Made by a program: the position numbers and the translations under genes
Shown here: positions 19,690-29,399 of the stretch, piece by piece
How the letters are laid out: every line of letters starts with the position of its first letter
Numbering within the stretch: position 1 is the stretch's first letter
Notes under the pieces: generated by a model
What the model was told of the DNA's origin: nothing
Database searches by the model: none
What the model saw: only the letters and a program-made list of their open reading frames with translations
Assembly: GCF_010015585.1 (NCBI RefSeq)
Contig: NW_022985068.1
Location: 1,084,123-1,148,122, forward strand
Length of the DNA stretch: 64,000 nt
Origin: Eremomyces bilateralis CBS 781.70
Taxonomy: Eukaryota; Ascomycota; Dothideomycetes; Eremomycetales; Eremomycetaceae
Direction of reading: 5' to 3'

Positions 19690-22292
19690 TCACTCCAGCC
19701 GTTTCCAGAGCAGACTGCCCATGGCCAGGACCGAAACGCTCGAAAACGACATCAACGTGCCCGCCGTTGAGCTGTCCATGGTCAGCGATTGGAACTGGCT
19801 GCATGGTTGCGAGAACTTACGGCGTAATGACAATGTCAAATGGATGTAGAAGCCCCGATGCCAGTGCGAGGGCCACCACGTTGTACGCCATGGAATACCA
19901 CACGTTGAACTTCGCTTGGGCGGTGACCTTCTTCGAAATTGAAAGCAGCTTGGGCAGCGCGTTGAGATCCGGCGACACGATCATGGCGTCCGCAGCACCG
20001 GCGTTACTCGCCCAGCTGGACGCCAACAACACCCCCGCATCGGCGGCGGCCTGTGCCAGCGTATCGTTGATGCCGTCGCCGACCATGACCACTTTGTGCC
20101 CTTTGGATTGCAGGTCGCGGACGCTAGCTTCTTTTTGGTGGGGAGCGGATCGGGCACCGAGGATGGGAATGTCGAGTTCCTTGGACACCCGTTGGGCTTC
20201 CTCGTCGACGTCGCCGGTGAGCTGTAGTCAAGTCAGGGGTGATAATGCTGCGAGATGGAGAACATACAATCAACACATGATATCCACGGTTCTTCATCTC
20301 GGCAATCACACTCAATGCTTCGTCGCGAACAGTGTCCTGCTTGGTCAGCTCAGCCATCCAAAGCTCGTCAACGACATACCTGCAGCGCCATGAATCCACC
20401 AAACTCCGAGTTGATGGCAAAGTAGACCGCCGTTGTCCGTTCCGATGATGGAATGTCCGCGTCCATCGCGATGCCATGCTCCTGCAAGAACGCCTCACTC
20501 CCAACATGCACATTAACCTCCTCCCCGTCGACCTCCATCCGACACTGAATCCCCGAACTCACGACGGACCCGTTGGCGGCCCTCCCGCTAAAAGTTCGCT
20601 CTTCCATGTTCAGCTGCAGCAGGGAATATTGGAAGACGGCCTTCGCGATGGGATGTCGCTGAGCATGAGGAGCCTCGGCCGCGGCGAGCATTCGATACAC
20701 TTGGTGGTTGGTCCATCGACGGTTCGGTTGGAAGTAGACGGAGGAGACCCGCACTTCACCGGTTGTCAGGGTCCCGGTCTTGTCGAGGACCACATGGGTG
20801 ATGCCCGCCAATGCCGCCATGGTTCGTGCGCCACGAGAGATGATGACGCCGTTTCGCCAGCCGGCGTCTAGGAGCGTTAGCGACGAAATGGCTGTGAGGA
20901 AGTGCTTACCGATTCCGATCATGACGGCCGAGGGAACCGCCAAACCCAAACCACACGGGCATGCCGACGCAAGAATGGCCGCCGACCGCTCCATGGCGTA
21001 GACAATCTGGTCCATGGAGAGATCTAAGGGGTGGAGGAGGAGGGACGCCATCGGAAGGGCCGCGATGAAGAGGACCGTCTTGACGAAGACGGACAAAAAC
21101 CATCCGATCCCATCCTCGCTTTCAGTCTTGTAGTCGATAGCCGTGGTGATGCCATTCACCAGCGACATCAGGAATGAATCCGTCTGTTTCTTGTAGACGA
21201 TGGCGGTCAGCGGGCTCGACAGGTTCCTGGTACCTGACAGCAAGAAATCGCCCGGCTTCTTCACGATCCGGGCGGACTCCCCGGTGACCGATGACTCGTC
21301 CAGCAGCGATTCTCCATCGATGATGTAACAGTCACACGCAACCAGCGACCCCGGGCGAATCCGAACTCGATCACCCTGTTGCAAAAGGACCGCCGGCACA
21401 TATTCCTAGTCGATGTCAGCCAAGCCCTTACAAACACGAGACGACGAACCCGAGATTCTTCCAACCACACCAACGAATCCTCCGCCTGCAGTCGGAAGAG
21501 CGACGTCAACGACGACTGACTCCGTCGGCGAAGAATGACGTGCACCAGACGCCCACCAGTCACGACGACAGCCAGGAAACAGGTCGACGTGAACCGGGAG
21601 CTTCCACCCAGACCGAACAACTTCAAGATCAACAGGGCGAATCCTAACAGGAGCGAAAGACTGATCAAGGCGTCCATGCTCCCCAGACGCAGCCGACCAC
21701 GAGGCCACGCGCTCTTATGAATCCAAGCGGCGTCCTTGAACAGCACCCATGCCGTCAACCCCAAGAGGAGGAGCGTGGCGAACGACTGGACGCCGTCGTA
21801 CTGTCGCGCCGACCATGCCATGGCTTCGACGGTCGCAACGACTGACGACACGAACAGCGACGACATGAACCTCCCGCGCAGCATCCGCAGCTCCTCCGTC
21901 CGTTCCAGCAGCTGAATATGCTGCTCCGGTGTCCCCTGCCCGTCGAGCGTGTCGTATCCCAGCTCTTCAATCGTCTTGCGAACGGCGGGCGCGGTGATTT
22001 GTTCCGAATCGCAGAAAATGGACGCGCGGCTCAACGGGTACGACACCGAACATCGCAGAATGCCCGGAGTCTTGTGCAATGAGCTTTCAATATCTTGCGC
22101 ACACGACACGCAGGTCATGCCCTGGATGTGCACTTTTATGCTCGACGACGACTCCATCTCCTGGTCCTCCGACCCGTCGAAATAACCCCGATCAAAGACA
22201 TTGTATTTGATATCGAATACCTTGATATCCAGATCATCGCACAATTGAATGAACCGATTCATGGCATACGCCATGAAGACGCAGCAAGCCAT
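19690..22292 (-). CDS. P1B-type copper-transporting ATPase (6 exons, 792 aa)
   Basis: Exons 21450-22292, 20910-21405, 20380-20867, 20268-20336, 19821-20221 and 19690-19771; introns 44, 42, 43, 46 and 49 nt. Joined, they give all hallmarks: a heavy-metal domain with GMTCVSC near residue 59, the A-domain TGES motif, the CPC membrane motif in ASACPCGLGLAVPS, phosphorylation site DKTGTLT, the HP motif (QRHPIAK) and MVGDGINDT in the hinge. CPC with an MTCxxC N-domain points to Cu(I) export or Golgi delivery. The last exon completes transmembrane helix 8. The 42-nt intron at 20868-20909 is open in frame and would be read through by a simple ORF call. The 44-nt first intron has a weak GTTCGT donor, the least certain join. 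The N-terminus is shorter than in multi-HMA pumps such as Ccc2/CrpA; the ATG at 22292 is the first in frame. Confidence 0.9.
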
Positions 22293-22816
22293 GACGATGG
22301 AAGCGCCTCCGGCTGGTGGTCGGACTTCCTGGAACGATTAAGGCTGGGGCAACCATGTTGAAGGTGACGGCTAAATCACGACAAAATGTTGATAACCAGC
22401 ACCATGTCATAAAATCCTACTCGACTGCTGATGAGACGACAAATTCACTGTCACCGGCTATCGGAATAGCGGGGCGCAGGTGCCCATCCGCACGCGCCCA
22501 TTGGCATGCGCGCCCTGACGCGTGAGGGAAACCTTTTCCCCGCAGTGGAGCCGTGGTGGAAGTGGACCTGGAACATCGCCTTCACGGACGGATGGAGTGA
22601 AAATACTCAAGTCCAACGCTGCGCGAGCCATCTTGAGACGGCTATGCAGTGCGGGGATGTCGATGGCGCGAGTCATCATGTTGAGATGGGTTCGTATTTA
22701 GGTGGAGCGGTCCACCGCTGTTGGGGACGTTGTTCCCATCGATCCAGAGAATGAGGTTCGTGCTAGGAACGTCACATCATCGAGACATCCTTTGATAGGA
22801 GCGTGCGAATTTGGAG
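22293..22816. promoter_or_regulatory. Shared divergent promoter of the copper ATPase and the LDI-like gene
   Basis: A 524-bp spacer between two divergent starts. At 22708-22717 there is CGG-TCCA-CCG, inside a larger inverted pair (AGCGGT-CC-ACCGCT at 22706-22719, and GGTGGA/TCCACC overlapping it at 22701-22716). Inverted CGG triplets are the usual half-sites of fungal Zn2Cys6 regulators. It lies about 100 bp from the LDI start. No open frame with homology is present. Confidence 0.5.
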
Positions 22817-24988
22817 ATGGCTATTATCACGGTAGATCATTGTCACCAATGTCGGGGAACAGCCACTGACATCCTCAGACCACCACCACGGTGAAGAGCG
22901 AGAAGCAGCTCGGAGCGCGAGCCTTGACGGGCACCTTCGACTGGAAGGGTAAGGATATCTCCGGCTTCAACATCCCACGCACTCACATCCACAGATGTCC
23001 TCATCCCCCGCGATGCCGGCACCGGTGTGACCAAATGGTACTACCAGCGCCGCACCATCTACCAGTACGCCCTGGTGGCGGGCCTGGGTCTTCTGACCTT
23101 CTACAATTCGGAGAACCCTCGCATGCGCGCGGCGGCGCTCGGCGTCCTCTTCCCCGGCGCCGGTTTCATCGCTGTCGGAACGATCTGGTCCGTCCTCGCC
23201 TTCATCGTGTCCACCGCGCTGCTCCCGCTCCTCCTCTTCGCGTGGTTCGCGTCCGGCGGCGTCAGTCTGCCGCTGGCTCTGTACCTGGGAGACATCCTCC
23301 TCGCCGCCGCCATGGCTGGCAAGCCCGTGCTGGAGCTGGCGGCACCCCTCTGGGTGACCATCGTGGCGGTCGGCATCTCGGTCATCACCTTCCGCACCCT
23401 GAACGCCAACAACGAGGCCCGCGAGCGAGGCAAGAAGCGGAACGAGTACCTGATCTCGACCGTCCAGGAGATTCAGCAGCAGGGTGTGTCTTCCCAGGCC
23501 GCTCCCGGGACTCGGGAGATGGACCTCGACACTCTGCGATTCCTGCAGTGGACGCTGGAGATGGGCCTTGCTCCTCGGGACGACTGGTCCTACCATGATG
23601 TGATTGATCAGTTCCAGACCTCCGCCATCCGCTACCAGTTGTACGGTGGTGGCTGGGATCTGGCCCTCTATCAGTCCATCTACGCCCCCAACTTCCACGG
23701 CTACCTGTCCCTGGCACAGCGGAACCTCATCGAGAAGTCCCTGACCAAGAAGGTCATGAACTTCTGGCAGTGGGAGAGCCTCTTCGTAAGCATCGCGCCG
23801 TAATCACCACGTCCACGCTAACAATCGCAGGGCAAGTTCAAGACCATGGACATCGACCCCATCCGCAAGGACAACATCGTGCGTCCCCTGAGATGATAAA
23901 TGACCCGGCTAACCTCCTCGCAGATGGTGTCCGGATATATCCTTTTGTCGTGCGCTCTCTACCAAGCCAACACGGGCGACAACCGCTACACCAAGCCCGG
24001 CAGCCTCGCGTTCGAGGTCACCCACAACGACGTCTACAAGTACGACATCCAGAGCGTCGCCGAGCTCGTCTTCTTCAACATGGACCAGAACCCGTACACC
24101 CTATACCCCTGCGAGCCCAACTGGGTCTACGCCATCTGCAACCTCATCGGCGTTATCGGTCTCCAGGCCTCCGACCGCGTTCTCGGCAACAAGTTCGCCG
24201 ATCGTATTCGGGAACGGTTCGAGTCGGCTCTCGAGCGCGAGTTCAGCAACGCCGACGGCACCATCCTCCCCATCCGCAGCGAGCTGACCGGCTTCACCAT
24301 CCCCGGCCTCGCCGGCACCATCTCCGACGCCAGCGTGTGTATGCAGGGCTCGCCGTACATCCCCGCCATCGCTCACCGCAACTGGGCCTTCATCAAGCGT
24401 GAGAACCTCAAGTACAACAAGGACGGCAAGCTGGAGCTCGTCGGCCTCATCGGTGCGGACAAACTCGACCCCGGCAACTACAAGGAGGGTGTCGGAGCCA
24501 TCCGCGCCAACCTTGCCGCCGTGGCCGCCGAGTTCGGTGACGCGCAGATCGCCCACGATCTAGTCAAGCAGGTCGATGAGGAGTACCATCCCGTCAAGGA
24601 GACCAAGAGCGGCTCCCGCAAGAACCAGGGTCTGTCCACCATCCTCCACGGTTCCACCCTCCGCGCTCGCATGTCCGGTTTCCAGGATTGGTCCAACCTC
24701 GTCGGCAAGGGTATTCCGGAGATCACCCGCAGCGGCCCTATCCTCGAGGAGGTTACGTTCCCCGACGTCCTAGTCGCCAAGGCGTACTCCGTGGACGGCG
24801 AGTCCGTCGACCTGGTCCTCTACGACGGCAAGGCCCCGGGTCGCTTCCAGCTCGGCTTCACGCAGCTCCGCCCCGGCGCCACGTACTCGCTGGGAAAGCA
24901 GACCGCGACCGCCGACGAGGAGGGCCACGCCAGCTTTGAGCTGGAGATCCGCGGCCGCACGGCCGTGAAGCTGGAGCCCGTCGCGTAA
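22817..24988 (+). CDS. Membrane-anchored linalool dehydratase/isomerase-like protein (5 exons, 662 aa)
   Basis: Exons 22817-22831, 22879-22948, 22995-23785, 23831-23878 and 23924-24988; introns 47, 46, 45 and 45 nt, all in phase. The tiny first exon (MAIIT) is needed because the frame upstream of 22879 hits a stop. Residues about 50-175 hold several hydrophobic helices (YALVAGLGLLTFY, SVLAFIVSTALLPLLLFAWF, LWVTIVAVGISVITF). The rest matches the LDI domain: GGGWDLALYQSIYAPNFHGY, FWQWESLFGKFKT, THNDVYKYD, and YPCEPNWVYAICN with Cys371 and Cys380 nine residues apart, the spacing of the catalytic cysteine pair of bacterial linalool dehydratase-isomerase. That enzyme interconverts geraniol, linalool and myrcene; substrates of fungal members are mostly untested, so a terpene-alcohol role is inference. 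It diverges from the copper ATPase. GC content is high in exons. Confidence 0.85.
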
Positions 24989-25205
24989 AAGCGCGGTGTT
25001 CTGGCAATGCGGAGTTTCACAGGGATGCATTTCTGTTCTTTGTCGTATGCGGCCTTGGTTTCTGCGGCATCCCGTGCGCGTTTTGCCTCCGCCTCTTCTC
25101 TTTGCCGCTCGAATACGGATTTCTTCGTAACGCATGCACAGCGGCTGCGTCAGTGTACATGGTGGGCTGTCGGATCGTTCCGATTCCAAGTCTCCATACT
25201 ATCTA

Positions 25206-26213
25206 TCAAACCCTAGCGTTCTTCACAAACTCCTTCCAAGTTGTAGGTTTATCCTCCAAAGCATCTAGGCTCTCCTGTAAGGAAATTCCGTCGAAGAGTC
25301 CTGGCTCCTCAATCAGCAAGTGGTTCTCTAGCATCTCCTGGGCCATCGAGTCCGGTAGGAAGCTCTTATACTGATCCGCGGTAACTTGAGTGAACTGGAT
25401 CTTCTTTCAGGTTACCTCTTCAAAGTCAGCGAGGATCTGTGTCACCGGATAGTAGTCGGTGGCTGCAAAGATCCGTTTGCCGTTGAATGCGTCTGGCTTC
25501 TTCAACGCGGGCTTCACAAATTTACCTAAGACGTGTCAGTGTTTCAGCTCTGCGGAAATGTATATAGGAATGCTCACCCATATCCTGGACCGTTTCGACA
25601 AGGGGGAACTTTGCCTCCTTGCTGACTGGATATGCAAGGCTGTAGGAGCCGTCGTCGCGCTTCCGCAGCATCTGCAGGTAGTTGGACATGTAGTAACCTG
25701 CCACAACAAAAGTGGCTGGGATCCCCAAGGAGCGGATGTGTTCTTCGATTTCAGCCTTGCTGTCGAAGTGTTTCGCGTGTGAGAGTCGGCCGCTAGAGAT
25801 TTGGGTCGCGTTCAGCAGAGATGAGAAAATGAGATGCTTGACTCCGACTTCTTTGGAAGCATCAGCGACGGTCTTCCCTTGGGCTTTCTCAACTTCAGGA
25901 TCACCAGTCTCCCAGTAGTTAGTCACGAGAAAGGCGGTATCGGAACCCTTGATCGCAGAGATAATCGAGTCCTTGTGGTTCATGTCCGCCTGTAACGAGA
26001 TAACCACGGAGTTTTCCAACCTCGGGATTTTCGCCCATATTACCGTCACAATTTCAACGCCCTTTTTCGCCAGTGCCTGCGCCTTAGGCTTGGAAGCGTC
26101 GCGAGTCACGCCTCGAATGGAGTACTCTTTCGATAGTTGCATCGCCGAGGATCGCGTCGATCACTGAGCCTCCTTGGATGCCAGTGGCACCGAAGACCGT
26201 GAACTTTTGGCAT
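25206..26213 (-). pseudogene. NmrA-like NAD(P)-binding protein, disrupted
   Basis: The order is clear: a Rossmann start KFTVFGATGIQGGSVIDAIL, then QLSKEYSIRGVTRDASKPKAQAL, ADMNHKDSIISAIKGSD, VADASKEVGVKHLIFSS, AEIEEHIRSLGIPATFVVAGYYMSNY, and a tail ending FVKNARV at a TGA at 25206. Two probable introns (48 nt at about 25991-26038, open in frame; and about 52 nt near 25527-25578) splice normally. But the ATG at 26213 is out of frame with the Rossmann motif, the frame changes again between SVIDAIL and QLSKEY at about 26126-26140, and a TGA interrupts EEVT-stop-KKIQFTQVTADQYK near 25410. A missed upstream exon could explain the first break but not the others. NmrA-like proteins sense NAD(P) or act as redox-linked regulators. 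Confidence 0.75.
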
Positions 26214-26935
26214 CGTCGGAAAATTGGAGAGGTCAAACGCCTGGGATTTCTGGGATAGAATTTAATGTTGATCTCGGGATCGTGAGTGATGTGCAGTGGA
26301 AGGGAACGTCGACTCGTCGAGCACTTGATATAAGACCGCAGTGGAGAGGATGCCATTTCAAATCTGTGACGTCAATTCTTCATTCAGCCGGCTCAGTCAG
26401 AAGAGCTTCTGTAGGAAGTAGTTCTAGCACGGAATACAACTATTCTTGGCCCTCGTCTTAATCGTTTGAGCAAACCTTTCCGCGTAGAATTCGTCCACAT
26501 CTCCAAGTATAGCAAGCATAGGGTACCTCTGTGCTTATGGCCATATTCCATGCTTTAATCAGGTCTGTCGGGCCGTTTTCCTGTCCTTCTCGGCCAAAAA
26601 GTGAATCGATGAGTTGATGTTGCTACAGTCATGCCCGATATCGGCTAGGAATTCTTCCAACGCGGGAGGTTTCCAGATAGGCTGTTGATGAAATAGGGCT
26701 CTGGCAACAGACGGCAATGACAACTATGAAGAGGGAGGAGAAGAAGAAGTCATTTGAATTGGTGCGGGCGCTGGCAAGGATACTGAAGTAGGTACAACAG
26801 TCGTGGCTGGTGTAGAAGTAGTCGGTATAAAGGGAGGTCGAGGGATTGATACATGCCACAGCAGCTTTTGCTTGGCTGGTAGGAGAACAAGAACCGTGAT
26901 AACGACTAGGCTACAGATGGGTGCGTACCATTTCT
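26214..26935. other. Intergenic, decayed island
   Basis: No supported gene. Short frames only; one leftward frame (76 codons ending at 26629) has a hydrophobic patch but starts at GTG and matches nothing I know. Confidence 0.4.
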
Positions 26936-27600
26936 TTAGTTCTTACTCCCGATAACAATGTCCTTTCCGCTGACCGGGTCTTCGGCATAGATTCGATGAT
27001 AAACGAATTTCAGAGTGCTACGCGTCCTTCTCACGGCGTCGAGAAGTTCGATGGACAGGTCGTGAAATTCTTCAATTTCTTGACGAAACTTGTAGTCGTC
27101 ATATTGAAAATATCCTCCAACCATTGCTGCGGCGAACAACCGTCGTAATGGATGGGATTTCGGTAACTCTGCGGCGGAACGGATGTGCTCGGACGTGAGG
27201 AATTTCGTGTTGGGTTCGGTCCTCGAGTTGGGTTCGGTCGTCGAGAATAAATCGTGATATTCGAACTGTTCAGAAGCGTTTTGATACGATCTACCACTCG
27301 ACCTTCCATCCCGGTGACGCTACAGTGGTCCGCAAGTCGGAGGAATTCGACCAGTGAACTGATGGCGTCCTGGGCCGGCAATGTCCCTAGGCTCACACGT
27401 CCCACATATAGCCATTGGAGAAGCATTTCGAAACTTCGAACGGACACCACGCCATCGATCTCGGCCAAGGTGGTCGACTGTTCGTGGGTCTCCCGAAAAT
27501 CGCCGCCAAATGTGGCGGCGAAGTACGGTGACTGTTGGCAGATGAGTGCCTCCGTCACCAGGTACTCACGAGAAGATCCGATGCAAATCTTGACGCAGGC
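26936..27600 (-). pseudogene. BTB/POZ-domain protein with an internal frameshift
   Basis: Coding signal runs leftward: VKICIGSSREYLVTEALICQ, QSPYFAATFGGDFRET, FEMLLQWLYVGRV and LVEFLRLADHCSVTGMEG make a normal BTB fold of about 110 residues. The typical C-terminal part (EHIRSAAELPKSHPLRRLFA, DDYKFRQEIEEFHDLS) follows in another frame; the change falls near 27255-27265, just after LLNSS. No GT-AG intron of workable length bridges it, so a one-base loss is the simplest reading; a sequencing error would also do. The first exon and ATG are not found; a TACTCAG acceptor just before codon QACVKIC suggests they lie upstream. Fungal BTB proteins of this form are expanded and mostly unstudied; some are Cul3 adaptors. 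Confidence 0.65.
27210..27245 (-). repeat. 18-bp tandem duplication in the BTB gene
   Basis: TTGGGTTCGGTCCTCGAG at 27210-27227 is followed directly by TTGGGTTCGGTCGTCGAG, one base different. It sits a few bases from the frameshift of the BTB gene. Confidence 0.9.
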
Positions 27601-27929
27601 CTGAGTAGAGTGGAATCATCCTATCTCGATCAGCGACCGGTCATCGGAGAGTGGCGAAATGGCATACGATTTCGCGAAGACAGTGAAAGGCAAGCGATGG
27701 GCCTCCTCCGGACCTGAGCTCGACATATTGGAAGTTGGAAGTCTGAAAGGTGAGCTGGTCGTTCACTCTTGTACGGTCGTGAGTGTTTGTCACGGATCGA
27801 GATTTGGGCCTGGCTGATGGGTGCCTCTGGCACATTTGCAAGCCGGGGACGAGTTCCGCACGGCGGCCAGGCGCACCACGGTCTCCACTTGTCGAAATCC
27901 CGCAGGGGAAAAGAAGTCGTGGGGGAAGT

Positions 27930-28360
27930 CTGTTGGTTCCCTATTATTGGCCCATGGTGCCCCACGGGGTTTGCCCATGCGGCCACTGTTTGGGCTATTG
28001 TAGATTTCCCAGTGCCAGCCAAACCACTCAGCCAGAAGATGCGTTGTGAGGTTTCGCCATTGACCCAATTGTATATGGCGTGGAGGAGATCGGTACGGGT
28101 TCTGGGGAGACAGGTTGGTTCGTGCTCCCGCTTGCGTGTGCTAAACGGTGCGTCCGCAGCAATGGGTAGGATCTTCTGAAGTAAATCGTTGTGTTCTAAT
28201 TATGCTTTCAGTTAATCTGTCATCATCGCAAGTTCTAATGCAGAATTACTCACTTGAAGTAGTCTCACTGGAGGCAAAAGTTATACTTCCAAGGTTGATG
28301 CCAGCAAAGTTCTGGCCTCCATCGGTTCCGGAGTCCGGACGTGTTATGGATGGCAAGATG
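27930..28360 (-). pseudogene. NACHT (STAND/NLR-type) NTPase fragment
   Basis: Leftward coding signal: a Gly/Asn-rich lead DGGQNFAGINLGSITFASS, a probable intron (GTGAGT donor at about 28251), then DLLQKILPIAADAPFSTRKR, TDLLHAIYNWVNG and the Walker A block RIFWLSGLAGTGKSTIAQTV at about 27985-28035. This N-terminal linker plus P-loop is standard for fungal NACHT proteins. After AAWA the expected Walker B and the rest of the NTPase are not found in any frame; no WD40, ankyrin or TPR repeats lie nearby. No clear ATG precedes it. Fungal NLR-like proteins act in self/non-self recognition; this copy is truncated. Confidence 0.7.
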
Positions 28361-28677
28361 GTGGGGTAAAGGGCCGCTAGTCATGAGGGGCTATCACCGC
28401 CGTTGCTCTGTGACACTGAAGACATTCGGCGACAACCTGTTATTCTCTTTTCCGTTGATATTGGCATGTTCATTGAGCAAAATCGTCGTCAGGCTGGCTG
28501 GACTGGCGGCGTCAAGATGCGCGCGATGGTTTGCCGCAACCCCTCTGCATCGTCTCAATGGAAGTGCAGCCATTCAGCCCCTAAATATAGATAGAGATCT
28601 CTTGCCTCTCCCCGTTCTCTCCTCCTGGTTTCAAATAGTCAATTCGCAATTCTTTTTGATATTTTCGTTTGAATAGG

Positions 28678-28797
28678 ATGGATCCTCTCAGCATCACCGC
28701 CTCAGTAGTGGGAATCACCACAACAGTTCTCCAGAGTGTCCAGGTCCTCGCCAAGACCGTCGACAACCTTAAAGATGCTCCCAAAACTATACATGTG
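28678..28797 (+). pseudogene. N-terminal exon fragment of a STAND/ankyrin-type fungal protein
   Basis: The frame starts MDPLSITASVVGITTTVLQS and continues VQVLAKTVDNLKDAPKTIH. This is the stereotyped N-terminal domain of many fungal STAND, ankyrin and NACHT proteins. The expected continuation is absent downstream: a stop follows within 15 codons and nothing matching is seen up to 29399. It points away from the NACHT fragment, which lies 300 bp to the left on the other strand. Confidence 0.6.
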
Positions 28798-28800
28798 TTT

Positions 28801-29399
28801 CCCCTTTCCATGGTCACGTGTAATATTTAATGAGCGAGGTTGCTGTGCGTTGCTGGAGGTTCGAGCTAGACCAACGGTAATGCTATTCTCGCTATAATAC
28901 GAGTATTAAGATCAATATTGAGTTCTAAGGGTTGCCACCTGTGAAGAGCTCCGATAGACGGCGCAAGGGCGCGATATGATAGTTGAATTATGTCATACAC
29001 TGACGATACTACCCCACCATGAATGTCCTCAGGTGCTCAAGGATCCGCAATTCGGCAAAGGTATCTATTCCTGTGCGACTGATTATCCGGCTCCCCAAAC
29101 CAGTAATATCAGAGGTCTCGAATGGTTTTCAGGTCTCCCCGTTAAATTACCTGTATACCGCTGGAACACGTTGGTTTGCAAGGTTTCATGGACTGCAACT
29201 GTCCTTTGACAAGGTTTGACCGAATTCTTGAGAGCTCGCGCTAGACCCCGATAACAAGTAATAACCCCAAGCAGAACCTCCTATCGACAGCGTTTAGAAC
29301 CCTATCCTTTGGGCTTTGAGTCTTTACCCCGAGTCTATGGAGCGTGCATGATTTTCACAGAACACTAGAATCAAGAGTTGCGGCCAAAGTACTAGCAAC
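28801..29399. promoter_or_regulatory. Upstream region of 5-oxoprolinase
   Basis: No gene supported; holds the promoter of the 29400 gene and whatever is left of the STAND fragment's locus. Confidence 0.4.

Noticed and set aside
22854-24988. Secondary-metabolite gene cluster around the LDI-like gene
   Set aside because: No polyketide synthase, NRPS, terpene synthase, P450 or cluster regulator lies within the window; only the divergent copper ATPase is intact nearby.
26629-26859. Leftward 76-codon frame with a hydrophobic centre
   Set aside because: It begins at GTG, has no ATG that keeps the hydrophobic part, and lies in the decayed island.
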